A stretch of DNA of 64,000 nt from positions 1,240,001 through 1,304,000 of the forward strand of contig JAACMV010000007.1 in assembly GCA_010909725.1 (NCBI GenBank). The letters are read 5' to 3'. The notes beneath the pieces were generated by a model that saw only the letters and a list, made by a program, of their open reading frames with translations, ran no database searches and was not told the DNA's origin. Shown piece after piece: positions 49,316 through 60,474 of this stretch. This DNA comes from Picochlorum sp. 'celeri' (lineage: Eukaryota > Chlorophyta > Trebouxiophyceae). Made by a program: the position numbers and the translations under genes. Numbering within the stretch: position 1 is the stretch's first letter; each line of letters starts with the position of its first letter.

Positions 49316-52300
49316 ATGAAAAATAATATTTTGATACAGAGTGATATGGGGCTGGGTGCTCGCAAGCATGGGCTCACATTGGTGGCTGGAAGTGTCCAAA
49401 GGCCGATACGACAGCAGTCCTTGTCCCGATGCTGTTCTGGTCGCATGGGTCCGAGGCTGCTGTCGAATCAACTGGCACGAATCAACTCTACAATCCATGT
49501 GTGTAGGGCAGTTGGTATGGAGACATCGCGGAAGGAGACGAGTCAGAGACCCTCATTGTCAGAGGAGAACTGCAGGAAACTAACCCCATTGCATGCTGGG
49601 AATATTTATGAAAACCCTGCGCTTCCGATGATCAAAACAGCTAATGACCTGGCTGTTGGGCTGAAGACAAATTTGGAGGATGGGATTGTGTCCAGTTCAG
49701 AGGATGAACGGCGCAACAAATATGGGGCAAATTCTGTGGCAAAGCCAGAGCCACCATCTTTTTTCAAGTTGATCTTGGAGGCATTGAACGAATTTACAGT
49801 ATTGACGTTGATTGGTGCGGGAGGTGTTTCGTTGGTTCTGGAGTTGTGGTTGGCAGCAAAAGAGGGCAGAGATGCCAATGTCATAGAGAGTGTCAGCATA
49901 CTGGCTGCAGTGGTTGTCGTCGTCCTGGTCTCTGCCGGAAACAATTGGCAGAAAGAGAGGCAGTTTCGAGCTTTAGAAGAAGTACAGTCTAAATCGGTCG
50001 TTCGAGCGATTCGTGATGGGGTGGAGATTAGTTTGCCAGTTGAGCGGGTTGTTGTTGGGGATTTGCTCATGTTGGAGACTGGTGACATTTTATGTGCTGA
50101 TGGAGTGTTGGTGCGTGGATTCAACATAAGGTACGAAAATAACATATTTGATAGCATTTTATATCATTCTATGACGCCAACGCGGTGTCTTCATGTCTTG
50201 CAGAGTGGACGAATCTCATTTGACAGGGGAGTCTGATGAAGTTTCCAAGGAGCAGTGCTCGTCCCAAGCTCTGTACAGTGGCAGTAAACTTTTGTCTGGA
50301 GTCGGTTTTATGCTCGTGACTGGTGTTGGAAGCAATTCGCAATCGGGAATGATTGCTGATATGATTTCTGGTGAAAATAACGGCAGTCAAATGGCTTTGA
50401 ATCTCCTGGATGAAGAAACTGTTCTACAAAAGAGGTTGGCTGCGTATGCCTCAACGATTGGTATATTCGGAGTCGCTGCAGCAGTCACGACTACACTGAT
50501 TATGAGTGGAAAGTTTACGCTTGATACGTTCATTCTAGGGGAAAGCACGTGGCATATTGATTACTTGGAGCAATACCTTGAGTTTTTCATCACAGGAGTC
50601 ACAATATTGGTATGGTGCTTTCTATCACTATTTTTTTCTGATGCGTCTCTTTATTTCCGTGAATACTTCCAATATGTCATTTGTTTTTGGTGTCTTGTAT
50701 TTAGGTTGTTGCGATACCAGAAGGGCTTCCTCTTGCAGTGACCATATCCCTTGCCTATTCTGTGATGAGAATGCTTGACGATAACAATCTTGTGAGGCAT
50801 TTGTCAGCAGCAGAAACCATGGGTACAGCTACAGTAATTTGCACAGATAAAACTGGGACGTTGACTCAAAATATCATGGCCATTACCAAGGTGTGGCTTT
50901 CTGGAAAAGAGTTTATGCTCACAGAGATTGAACAAGAGGAAGCTGGGTTGGCTACTCATGCCTCTGAAAATCAGCTGTCCGAGTTTAATACAGACATTCG
51001 TCATTTGCTAACTGAAGCTATCGCTCTCAACTCGACAGCGAAAATATTAAAGGATTCAGATGGAAACATTACAAAGAGTGGAAATAGGACAGAACTGGCA
51101 TTGTTGGGAATCCTACCTTTTCTAGGAAGTCCAATGGTGTTCTCAATGGACTACAAAAAGGCACAGAAGGATGAGTATGAAGCGTTCGTGGTTGGGCAGC
51201 AACCGTTTACTTCTGATCGAAAGCGCATGGCATCAGTGGTTCTGATGAAGTACAAGGACGGATCATCTAAGTTTCGTCTATATGTGAAAGGTGCTGCAGA
51301 AGTAATTCTTGCCAAATGTACACAGGCTTTGCATTATGATGGTACCATGATGCCTCTTGATGAGGAAGCAAAAGAAGGAATATTAGAATCAATGCATGGT
51401 GATGGACGAAGGTATGTCTTCTCTTCATATGTTGCATTTATGTCACTGGGTTTGCAAACAAACAAGCATATTTATTTCTGACAAATTATGCAGGCTGCTG
51501 TGTGTTGCCTACAAAGATTTAGATGTCGATGTCCCGGACGACGAGGTGGCAATGTGCAAATTCACTGAATCACCACGGACTCTGTTTCAGCCAGAAGAAG
51601 TGGATGATTTTGAACACAGCCTTACAGCCATATTCATCGCTGGGATCTCTGATCCTCTACGCCCAGAGGTTAGAAGCGCAATCGAAAGCTGCAAAAAAGG
51701 TGGGATCTCTGTGCGAATGTTTACTGGTGACAATCAAGTGACTGCCGCCAGCATTGCAGCTGATTGTGGAATCTTAACTGATGATGATTTTGGGCCAAAT
51801 GCTGTCTTGCCCAGCGAAGAATTCATAAAAAGAATTAAAAACTCTCAAGATGAAGTAGATAGGGAAAGTTTCTTAGAGAATTGGAGAGATATTAGGGTCC
51901 TCGCACGATGTAGCCCTTCTGACAAGTACACAATTGTTGAGTCTTTGAAGCGTTTCACCGATGAAATTGTTGCCGTCACAGGGGACGGGACAAACGATGC
52001 CCCAGCGCTACGAATAGCCAATGTGGGATTCGCGATGAACGATGGGACTCAAATCGCCAAGGAAGCTGCTGACATCATCCTGGTGGACAACAATTTTGCA
52101 TCGACAGTTAGTGCTGCACTCTGGGGTAGAAATGTCTACTCCAACATCTCCAAATTTCTGCAGTTCCAGCTCACCGTGAACCTTGTTGCTCTTATTACGG
52201 CCGCAGGGGGTGCTATTGCCTCTGCAGAGTCTCCGTTAACAACAGTACAGATGCTCTGGGTCAATTTAATCATGGACTCCCTGGCATCACTCGCACTGGC

Positions 52301-52870
52301 TACAGGCTATCCAGATATTTCGCTACTAGAGCAAAAGCCATACAAGAAAGGTACGCAGCTTGTTTTGCTTACATTATTATCATACATCTGCCAAGAGTCT
52401 GCAGGAATCACTTTGGTCACGCATATGGTGCAGATCACAACTTTGTGGACATCAATGGACCACTCCCAAAACATATTCTTGGCCAAGCTGCATTTCAGCT
52501 CATGGTCATGGCTTGGCTGCTCGGACCCGGACCAGATGTGTTAGGTATTGATCGACATATTGTTGGCAGTGGAGCCTCTGTACATCACACACTGGTCTTC
52601 AATTCATTCGTGATGATGCAACTGTTCAACCAACTGAATTCTCGACAAATTGAGGACTCAAGAAGCATTTTGGAGAACATTCAGAACGAAACCTTATTTC
52701 AGTATGTCTTGGGCTGTGAACTGATCTTCCAATTCATCATCATTCAGTATGGGGGGCAAGTTTTCTCGACAGTACCACTGAGTCCAGCTGAATGGAGCAT
52801 ATCATTAGGCTTTGGAGCCATGTCGCTGTTACTCAGAGAGGTCATTAGACGGATCTCACCAAAAGACTAA
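49316..52870 (+). CDS. P-type Ca2+-transporting ATPase, type IIB (PMCA/ACA-like)
   Basis: Five exons: 49316-50130, 50204-50609, 50705-51411, 51494-52350 and 52434-52870. The introns are 73, 95, 82 and 83 nt, all consistent in phase. The product has 1,073 residues. Motifs are VDESHLTGESD (actuator region TGES), PEGLPLAVTISLAYSVMRML (membrane helix 4), the phosphorylated CTDKTGT, TGDNQVTA and GDGTNDAPAL. About ten membrane helices fit the family. Type IIB pumps export Ca2+ from the cytosol. The first 95 or so residues are Arg/Ser-rich with very few acidic residues and could be a transit peptide or simply 5' leader; the Met at about 49517 is an alternative start. The last acceptor (after GGTGCAG at 52433) was chosen by phase. 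Confidence 0.9.
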
Positions 52871-52995
52871 CGAATCGGTCATATTTAAATGTAAAACTTA
52901 CTGTGTCAATCGACAGTGTTTGCCATAGAATGGACAGGCACGTCGTTTGAGTGCAGAATCGTTCAAATTCACAAAAACCTCCCAAGGCATTAAGA

Positions 52996-55170
52996 ATGGA
53001 AAACGGGCATGTCAGTATGGAACATGGTGCAAAAATCCAAGATTTACGCCAGCATGTGTCTCGCCTGAGCAAAAGCTTTCTGGAACTGCGTTATCAACTG
53101 TCTCACGAGAGTGCAAAACTTTTGGCCTGTTTTCCTGAGAAAGAATGGCCAATGGATCAGGCAGGCCGCGTATTTGATACGGTTGAAGATATTAAGATCA
53201 ATAATGCGTGTCAATACTATTTGCAGTACCTGGCAGAACTGCAAGGTCTTGTCAAGTCTACAGAAAAACTGGTTAGGTTGGCTCAGCGGTCCTCTAAAAA
53301 GGAAGATGCGCGTGCTCTGCATATCGAGAACATCACAAATGCAGTAGATGCGTCAAAGAAATGCATGTCGTATGTCTTTGGTATGGATGAGCTGGCCAGC
53401 AAGGTTGCTGAGAATGGTATTGATTTGAAAGATACTGGCCATACTGTTAGACAAGGGGCAAAGGCAGTAGCAACCCAGACGAGGCATATCCTGTCCTTGT
53501 CGATTCAAAGATGCTTAGGAGAATCGAACTGGCCACCTCCGCTCCTTCCATCACAGAAAAATGCAGACAGAGGTGATGAATGGAAAGGTTTTGAAGTGGC
53601 AGGAGATGCTGTGTTTGGCGAGCTGCAGCAGCTCCTGGTTCTCATGACATCGCTACAGATTGCTGTAGAATATTATACTTTTAGTAACTTGGATCAAACC
53701 TCAGATGTACGGGGGACAACCCTGTGGATTGCAGAGGAGTTTGCAGATCCAGTGAATGCTTGGTTGATGGCACATTTTGCACCAAAGATTGCAACATGCA
53801 GGCCTGAGAAGCCCGAGTGGTTATTTTCTGCTGCCCTTCATGCAACAAAGGTGTGTATAAGGTACATGGATCTGTTTGATCCGTGCATAGAAGCTCATGG
53901 AGTTCACATGTATTTCCACATGGCTCGTGAATTTGCAAAGAGCACAATCTGTGGATTGCGAAAGGTTGTCCGCGGTATCTTCCTACCATTACTCTTTGAT
54001 CAGAATGATGGTTCGTATATACTTCATTATGTGGACGAAGCTGTGAAGTTTGAGTCGAATTTCCTAGCACTGCGGGTTGATATGCTGCTTGGCGAAGAGG
54101 ACAGTGATAACGCCAGCCATGCTGACTCCATGATTGAAGTCTTGTTTGACAACGAAGAATGGACAAGTGCTTGGATTGATGCAGAGCAAGAAGAGGCGGA
54201 GCAAAGAATTAGAGGCTTGACAAATGATCCTCTGGGGTGGAAGCCAAAAGTGTATTCAGATGGGCTTGGGACAGATGATGTCAGCACTGAGCATGTGGCG
54301 TCCTTGCACGAATTTTATCCACCAGTTATCGTCACCAATTCTGTGGAGATATTAGTCGATCTCATGAGTCGGACAAAGTATATTCATTCTCCAGAGCACA
54401 AGTTGGTGTGGTGTAGGTATGTAGTGAAGGCAGCACTTGATACACTGTCACACCATTTCAAATCTGAAATTACACGGTGCGAGCAATTTGAGCACCTCAT
54501 TGATGAGATTGGACTCCCAATCATAGGCGGATGCCTGAATGGATTGCATTATTTGGAGCATTTACTTCGAGAGCCCAGTGGCGTCCTGTTAGAGACATTG
54601 GCATTATCACCAGACATTGATCGTTTCTTGGAGAAGGAAACAAACACCCTTGCGATATTAAGACGAAAATGGACAAACAAACTAGTCACGTTGGCCATGA
54701 AGTTCATATTTACCCGTTTCGTGCAGTTCCAATTGTCTCTTGCAGATGAGGATGATGGAGACTCCAGTATGAGAATTATTGAGCTCAGAAATCAGATTTC
54801 AGCTCTTTTGAATGAATTGTCCAAGCATTTAGATCAAGTGATTTTCAGAGAAGCGTGGAAAGGGATAGCTATGACGACAAACGATTCATTCGTGGAAGAT
54901 ATTCAGGCGCTGCAGGGCATATCAGCACATCACGTAACCAAGCTCTCGGAACACTTGGAGATTCTCACATCTGCGTTCTCTTCGTTCACTCGAAGACCAG
55001 AATCGTACTTTAAGCAATCAGTAGAATGTATCAGGCTCTTGTCCTTGGACAGACAGATGATTGAAAGGGCGCTTCAAATGGATTCCGCAGGAGATGACAT
55101 ACAAACGTTTCTGCACTTGCAGCACATTGCCGTCTCTGATGCGATCAAACTGCTCTCAAAACGGGCGTGA
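52996..55170 (+). CDS. RINT1/TIP20/MAG2-family vesicle tether subunit
   Basis: The first good ATG is at 52996 (724 residues), since 52951 is a GTG. The product is helical throughout, with an N-terminal coiled coil (IQDLRQHVSRLSKSFLELR). The RINT1/TIP20 body follows, with FDPVNAWL-type and WCRYVVKAALDTLSHHF segments. A C-terminal block contains ISALLNELSKHLDQVIFREAWKG, a conserved pattern in RINT1, Tip20 and plant MAG2. These proteins are part of the NRZ/Dsl1 tether that receives COPI vesicles at the ER. The stop of the Ca2+-ATPase gene lies 125 nt upstream, so the promoter is short. The call rests on overall helical pattern plus the C-terminal block. Confidence 0.75.
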   Translation: MENGHVSMEHGAKIQDLRQHVSRLSKSFLELRYQLSHESAKLLACFPEKEWPMDQAGRVFDTVEDIKINNACQYYLQYLAELQGLVKSTEKLVRLAQRSSKKEDARALHIENITNAVDASKKCMSYVFGMDELASKVAENGIDLKDTGHTVRQGAKAVATQTRHILSLSIQRCLGESNWPPPLLPSQKNADRGDEWKGFEVAGDAVFGELQQLLVLMTSLQIAVEYYTFSNLDQTSDVRGTTLWIAEEFADPVNAWLMAHFAPKIATCRPEKPEWLFSAALHATKVCIRYMDLFDPCIEAHGVHMYFHMAREFAKSTICGLRKVVRGIFLPLLFDQNDGSYILHYVDEAVKFESNFLALRVDMLLGEEDSDNASHADSMIEVLFDNEEWTSAWIDAEQEEAEQRIRGLTNDPLGWKPKVYSDGLGTDDVSTEHVASLHEFYPPVIVTNSVEILVDLMSRTKYIHSPEHKLVWCRYVVKAALDTLSHHFKSEITRCEQFEHLIDEIGLPIIGGCLNGLHYLEHLLREPSGVLLETLALSPDIDRFLEKETNTLAILRRKWTNKLVTLAMKFIFTRFVQFQLSLADEDDGDSSMRIIELRNQISALLNELSKHLDQVIFREAWKGIAMTTNDSFVEDIQALQGISAHHVTKLSEHLEILTSAFSSFTRRPESYFKQSVECIRLLSLDRQMIERALQMDSAGDDIQTFLHLQHIAVSDAIKLLSKRA

Positions 55171-55269
55171 TGCGCATTATTAATGGTTAAAAATAATAAA
55201 AAGAAGTCATTTTTATGAATGTAATTCATGTGTTGTGCGAGATTGATCCTTGTCTAGAGCAAAGTCACA

Positions 55270-57713
55270 ATGAGCAGTTCAGACTCGACAAAACGGGCGA
55301 CCCTGGAGTCTGGAAGAAGAAAGGTGAGTCATGCTGCTGTTTGATGAGCTGATATCCACACTTAATGGCCTAGCAGCCTCAAAACTCGAGGATAGACTGA
55401 ACAGCCAGTTGTCAACCTAACTGCCTTTGCTTTTTTTTACAGTTGGAGGAATTCCGTCGCAAAAAGGAGGCTGCACTGGCTGGAAGAAAGTCTAGTATTT
55501 CATCACAATCTAAAACTGTAGATGAGAAAGCTTCTATTGAAGCATATGAACGGGAAGAAAGTTTGAAATCTCAAATTGCAGAATTGCTCGGAAGCGTGGA
55601 TGATCTGCATCGTTCTCTGCAGGATGAACGATATAATTCTTCAATGCTAGAGGAGACAATAGCAGAGCTCCGCAAAGAGGTTTCAGAGGCCAAATCTGCC
55701 GAGAATCAGGAAGGGCTGCTGGCTGACCTGGAACAGGCCAAGGCAAGCCTTGAGGCTGAGCGAGACGCTCTTCTTTCAGAGCTGGAAAATGCCAAGGAGC
55801 AAGTTTCAGAGGTTGAGGATATGAAACAAAGAATGCTTGAAATGGAGACTGAGATTGATGCGGTGAGAAGAGCCCATGAATCTGATAAGGAAGTGATGGG
55901 CAATCTGGTTGCCAAAAATGAAGAGCTGGAGGCGGTTCACGATCAATTGGCGTTGAAATTGAGAGACTCGGATATTGAATTTCAGGAAGAAATAGAAAGG
56001 TTGCGAGAGGAAAACGAGTCGCTGAAAAGTGCCATGGCTAGTAATGAAGTTGATGCAGGGAATCTGCAAAAGCTGGAGGCAATGCTTGCTGAATCTTCAG
56101 GCCGGCTGTCAGATCTCCAGGTTGAGAACGAGACACTGCAAGCACAAGTAGAAGATCTTTCAAATGTTCAGCAGTCGTATGAGCAGGCTCGATCGGAATT
56201 GAGCAGTGCATTGGAAGTTGTTTCTGCTCGTCAACATGAGATTGATGAACTTCGTGCAGAATTGAAGGAGATTGCAGAGTCAGAAGATCATGAAGAGTCA
56301 TTGAAAGAGCTTCAAGAGCGATACGATGCATTGGCAGCAGAATTTGAAAAGAAAACAGCAATGCTTGTGTCGAAGGAGGATGAGATTGAAAGAATGGTTC
56401 AGAATGCTCAATCAGCATCTGAAAGCCTGGCGACAGAGAAAGAAAGCCTGGCAAATGAACTTGATCAAGTTTCAGAGGAAAAGGCTTTGCTGATGCAAAA
56501 AGTGTCCGAGTTGCAGGACAAGCTACAGGGAGATGCATCTCTCCAAGAAGCAGCAGCAGAAAAGGATGGCATGATTAGCCGCCTGCAAACTGACCTGGAC
56601 CAAGTCATGAATCAACTCGAGCGTGTATTGGAAGAAAAAGAAGTCCTTGATAACCAGAATAAGGAAATTTTGGAGTTGACAGAGATAGCGCAGTCAAAGG
56701 CTGAACAGCTTGAGGCAGATCTGGTTGATGCTGGGAATGTAGCAGAGGAAGCTATCACCCAAAGAGAGGAGATCTCTCTAAAGTTACAAGCCTTGAATGA
56801 AAACTATGAGGCGTTACGTCTCCAGAAAGATGGCCTTGCAGAGGAAAATGAGAATCTGAGATCCCAAGTTGAGAGCCTGGAATCTTCTGCCCCAACAGAA
56901 AAGATTGGAGAACTGGCAGATGCTCTCGAGCAAGAGAAAACCCACCGACAGCAGCTTGAAGTCGAAATCGAAAGATTGAAAGGACTGGAAGTAACATTTA
57001 ACTCACAACTTGAGGAGTATGAAACAAAATGTGAGAGTGCTGAAAGCAAATCCCGGGAACTGCAAAATATGGTGGATAGCCTGAAAACTATGGAGGCAGA
57101 GCTACGACAACAATGCGCTGGAATGGAAGGACAAATTGCTGATCTGACTACTCAATTGCGACAAAACGGGGAGGATTCGGCATATGAAGAGGAAGCCAAG
57201 AGATTGACACAGGCAAACTCAGTGCTCCAGACTGAATTGCAGACTGTCCGGAACGAGCTTACAAATGCTAAATCACAGATATCAGAGTTGGCAGAAGTAG
57301 CTAAACAAAATGCTTCAAATGCACCAGCTCGGCTGGAGCAGCAAATGGCTGCAATCAGGGAGGAGTTGGAGAGCACCAGAGAACAACTCAGCACAGAGAA
57401 GAGAAGGACATCCCAGCTTGAAGATTTTCTTGCACGGCAGAAGAAAGATTCCGAAGCAACATCTGCTGGATCTGGCAATAAAAAAGAGGATGATGTAGCT
57501 GATATGGAAGCGGCCGCTCTGGCAGGCGGAAGTGCATTCAAGCCAATTGTTGGCCTGATTCGAAGCTTGCCAAGTCCTTTTGGCAACAACAGCATACTGA
57601 CATCTGCTGCATTACAAGTTGACAAAGCTGTCGTGGCTCTAGATGCTCGACCGCAGTATAGGGCATTGGTTATCGTTTACTTTTTTATTCTTCACTTCCT
57701 GGTGCTCATGTAA
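55270..57713 (+). CDS. Tail-anchored golgin-like coiled-coil protein
   Basis: Exons: 55270-55323 and 55443-57713, with a 119-nt intron (GTGAGT...TTTTACAG) in phase 0. The product has 774 residues. Exon 1 is short and basic (MSSSDSTKRATLESGRRK) and joins LEEFRRKKEAALAGRK, an N-terminal pattern found in plant and animal Golgi coiled-coil proteins. Residues about 45-690 are almost continuous heptad coiled coil. The C-terminus has a single hydrophobic helix (about 755-774, YRALVIVYFFILHFLVLM), as in tail-anchored golgins such as golgin-84 and CASP. Such proteins tether vesicles at the Golgi rim. Exact paralogy is unclear because coiled coil hides it. The stop is 13 nt from the convergent transporter's stop. 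Confidence 0.75.
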
Positions 57714-57726
57714 TTCATTTGAGGTT

Positions 57727-59115
57727 TCAATGTTTAAAAGGCAATCGTCTCAAGACAACATCACACGAATTCCATAAACAACCCAACTCGGCAGCAAGAG
57801 ATGTGAGTGCAAATGTCAAAGTACTCCATTCTGCTGTATTTTCCGTTCTCAAACTGCTGCCATCAGAGATACCAGACTGGGCAGCAGAAGATTCAGCAGA
57901 CTCCTCTATAGAGAAAGAAAAATCCCTTTCCAAGTCCCTAAGCGTGGAGGAAAACCGCTGATACTTTTCCAAAGATTGCAGACGACCGTTTACCCCCATA
58001 TCTTCCCAATTACGAACGGAATGGATCATGTCCAGCAGAACTTTTGAATCCAGACTACGATGCATTGGGAATTGACTTTGAATCTCAACCACAACCCCTC
58101 TCATCCTTTCTCCTATATTCCTCAATACCGCAGTTTCTTTTTCTTGTAGTTCTACATCACTATCACAGACATCGTGCCAATCTTCTAGGGCCTTTTCGAC
58201 AGTGAATAATCCTCTGGCCACACGCCGCACTGCATTTGCCATGTCACACAAATCCTCCGAAGGCAAATGCTTCACAGCTGACAAAGAATCCGCCCTAAAA
58301 GTCAACCGAGGGGCTAGAACCAACTGATTTTTAGATGTACAAGAGATCAAAACCTCTGCTGCTGACGCCTGCAAATTATCCTCCATCTTTGATAAACTCT
58401 CATACATCTCAGTTAGTGCATTCTCCATATTCCTAGCACTAAACTCCTCACGTCCCATCAGAGGCGTTTCTATATCGTGTCCAACCAGATCATCATCCTC
58501 CACAGAGAGATACTGTTTCCACACACCTTTGATCAGGTACAAAATGTTTTCCAACGCATCATCCATATTATGTAATGACTCCACAGTAGCACTCTTTGGA
58601 AAAATCACCACTGACAAGAGCAACATAATCAGCACGCCCAACAGTATGCCAGAAACTCGTGCTATGGCAAACAATTCTACATCTTTTCCCGTCTCCGCAG
58701 CAAATGTAATGAGCAACAGTGTGATGACAAACAGCTTGGCTGATGTATTAAGTTTCCATTTCTTCCCATGAATGACACTCAAACCTGCGAATAGTCCTGC
58801 AGACAAACTCATGAAAATGCCATCTGTCACTTCCCCAAACACATGCAGACCAAGCTGATGTACAACATAGCCTACGCTGCCTCCAAGCACTGTACCAACC
58901 AGCCTTTCTGTACCTACTTGACTAGCTTCGCCAAGTAACGGATGAGCCACAATGGCAGCCGTGATGGCTGCCCATTTGCATGCACCCTTTATTTCATCGC
59001 TATAGACCAGATGCTCTGGGCCCACCACACCAAAACCGACGAGGCAAGGCAAGGTCACACCCAGAACAAGCCTTAAACTTCGCCTCAGATGCTCGGGTTT
59101 CGTCGTCGGAAGCAT
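57727..59115 (-). CDS. ALMT/FUSC-like membrane transporter
   Basis: The 462-residue product has about six hydrophobic helices in its first 175 residues. WAAITAAIVAHPLLGEAS then GTERLVGTVLGGSVG match the signature of aluminium-activated malate transporter and FUSC proteins (W-A-x-x-T...G-x3-x-R-x2-G-T-x2-G). A long, helical, acidic C-terminal half (about 180-440) is cytosolic. Plant ALMTs are anion channels for malate and other anions; bacterial FUSC relatives are efflux proteins. The substrate here is unknown. No signal peptide is seen. The gene is convergent with the golgin gene and adjacent to the protease cluster. Confidence 0.75.
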   Translation of the reverse strand: MLPTTKPEHLRRSLRLVLGVTLPCLVGFGVVGPEHLVYSDEIKGACKWAAITAAIVAHPLLGEASQVGTERLVGTVLGGSVGYVVHQLGLHVFGEVTDGIFMSLSAGLFAGLSVIHGKKWKLNTSAKLFVITLLLITFAAETGKDVELFAIARVSGILLGVLIMLLLSVVIFPKSATVESLHNMDDALENILYLIKGVWKQYLSVEDDDLVGHDIETPLMGREEFSARNMENALTEMYESLSKMEDNLQASAAEVLISCTSKNQLVLAPRLTFRADSLSAVKHLPSEDLCDMANAVRRVARGLFTVEKALEDWHDVCDSDVELQEKETAVLRNIGERMRGVVVEIQSQFPMHRSLDSKVLLDMIHSVRNWEDMGVNGRLQSLEKYQRFSSTLRDLERDFSFSIEESAESSAAQSGISDGSSLRTENTAEWSTLTFALTSLAAELGCLWNSCDVVLRRLPFKH

Positions 59116-59356
59116 CTGATGTTTATATCATCTTTTTTATTAATTTTTCAGGACATATCCTAGGGTGATATCGCCCATGGCATGTCCATGGGAAAAAGAA
59201 GGCAATACGACTGCTGCTGCTGCTAGGGCCAGGAAAGGAAATATGACATCCATGTGGCCCACATGATGTGGGTGATGGTATTGATGTGACGATTGCTCGA
59301 AGAGAGATATCTTCTCTTTGGTGAGTCTCATGACGAGAGATCTCCTATCATCATCA

Positions 59357-60199
59357 TCAACATCTAGATACCACAGCATCAATCCATTCTCTTGTGGCAG
59401 CAACAGATGTGTAGACACCTGGAAATTTCGAATTTCCACATGCAACGGACCAGCTGTTGACAGCTACAAGGAATGCGTCCGGGCCCTTTCTTGCGATGAG
59501 TGGACCTCCTGAATCCCCTCGACAATAATCCCTGCCGTTGATCAGATCCGCTGCACACAGCATGGCATCAGTGATCTTTCCATAGGACAAGAAGGATTCA
59601 CCCCATTGCTGGCATATTGACTGAGGAATACGAGATACCCGCGCTTCCATCAATTCATCTGATAGTTTATTCTGCTGAAAGTACAAATCACCCCATCCGG
59701 CGATGTACAGTTCCCGCTCTTGAGACTTTTCCAAGGGTCCATACCCTATTGGAGCTGCATCTGTCAGATTCCTCTCTAGTATCAGAATGGCGATATCATA
59801 ATCATACCATGCAGACTGATTAAATTCTGGATGTATAATGGACTCCTTTGTTCGAGTGAGTGAGTCAACACGTTTTTCCTGCACGTTGGCCGAGGAAACT
59901 ACAGAGGGTGTCAGGATGTCCACGTCATCCACTCCTCTGCCTGGCCGTGTCACACAATGCGCCGCTGTCAAGACAATATGGGGCTTAATTAATGTTCCTC
60001 CACATGTGTGGGCTCCATTTGAGTTTCTAAGAGATACAAGAAATGGATATTCTGCTGCGTCTACGTGTTGACCGTTTACCACCTGGAGTCGTCTTCCGTC
60101 TCGTTCAGGCGTCTCCAATGCTCGTATCGCTCGACAGGAATGACAATAATACATCAAAATGAAACATGTACATATGTGTGAGGTTCGGAGTGAAATCAT
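59357..60199 (-). CDS. Secreted trypsin-like serine protease 1
   Basis: The start is the ATG at 60199 (280 residues); a TTG four codons upstream is rejected. A signal peptide (about 1-25) and short propeptide end at RRLQVVNG, where activation would leave VVNG rather than IVGG. The catalytic triad is His in LTAAHC, Asp in YDYDIAIL and Ser in GDSGGP. The S1-pocket residue six before the catalytic Ser is Asp (RDYCRGDSGG), so trypsin-like cleavage after Lys/Arg is expected. Cys residues fit the usual disulphides. It is the shortest of three neighbouring S1 genes on the same strand. Confidence 0.9.
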   Translation of the reverse strand: MISLRTSHICTCFILMYYCHSCRAIRALETPERDGRRLQVVNGQHVDAAEYPFLVSLRNSNGAHTCGGTLIKPHIVLTAAHCVTRPGRGVDDVDILTPSVVSSANVQEKRVDSLTRTKESIIHPEFNQSAWYDYDIAILILERNLTDAAPIGYGPLEKSQERELYIAGWGDLYFQQNKLSDELMEARVSRIPQSICQQWGESFLSYGKITDAMLCAADLINGRDYCRGDSGGPLIARKGPDAFLVAVNSWSVACGNSKFPGVYTSVAATREWIDAVVSRC

Positions 60200-60474
60200 T
60201 TTGAATTGCAACTGTGTAGCTCAAGGACAGATTGGTCATACAAGTCCAACCTTCCAGGACTGGTCTCCATGGCACCAATATATATATGTGCCCACATGTC
60301 GTCACCCAAAGGTGTCTCTCTCCTCTCTGGTGTTCGAACAGATGTGGCTTAAAATCTTGAGATACACTCCAACGAATTCCTTTACATGGTCATGAATGAT
60401 ATTGCTTTAGAAACATATGTGTCACGAATTCAGAGACAGGTATTGACAAGTGATTACCAATGAAATGCTTAGTA

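Noticed and set aside
52351..52433. Alternative acceptors at 52390 and 52404 in the last Ca2+-ATPase intron
   Set aside because: They either break the phase or lead into the wrong frame; only the acceptor after GGTGCAG at 52433 continues the family segment in phase.
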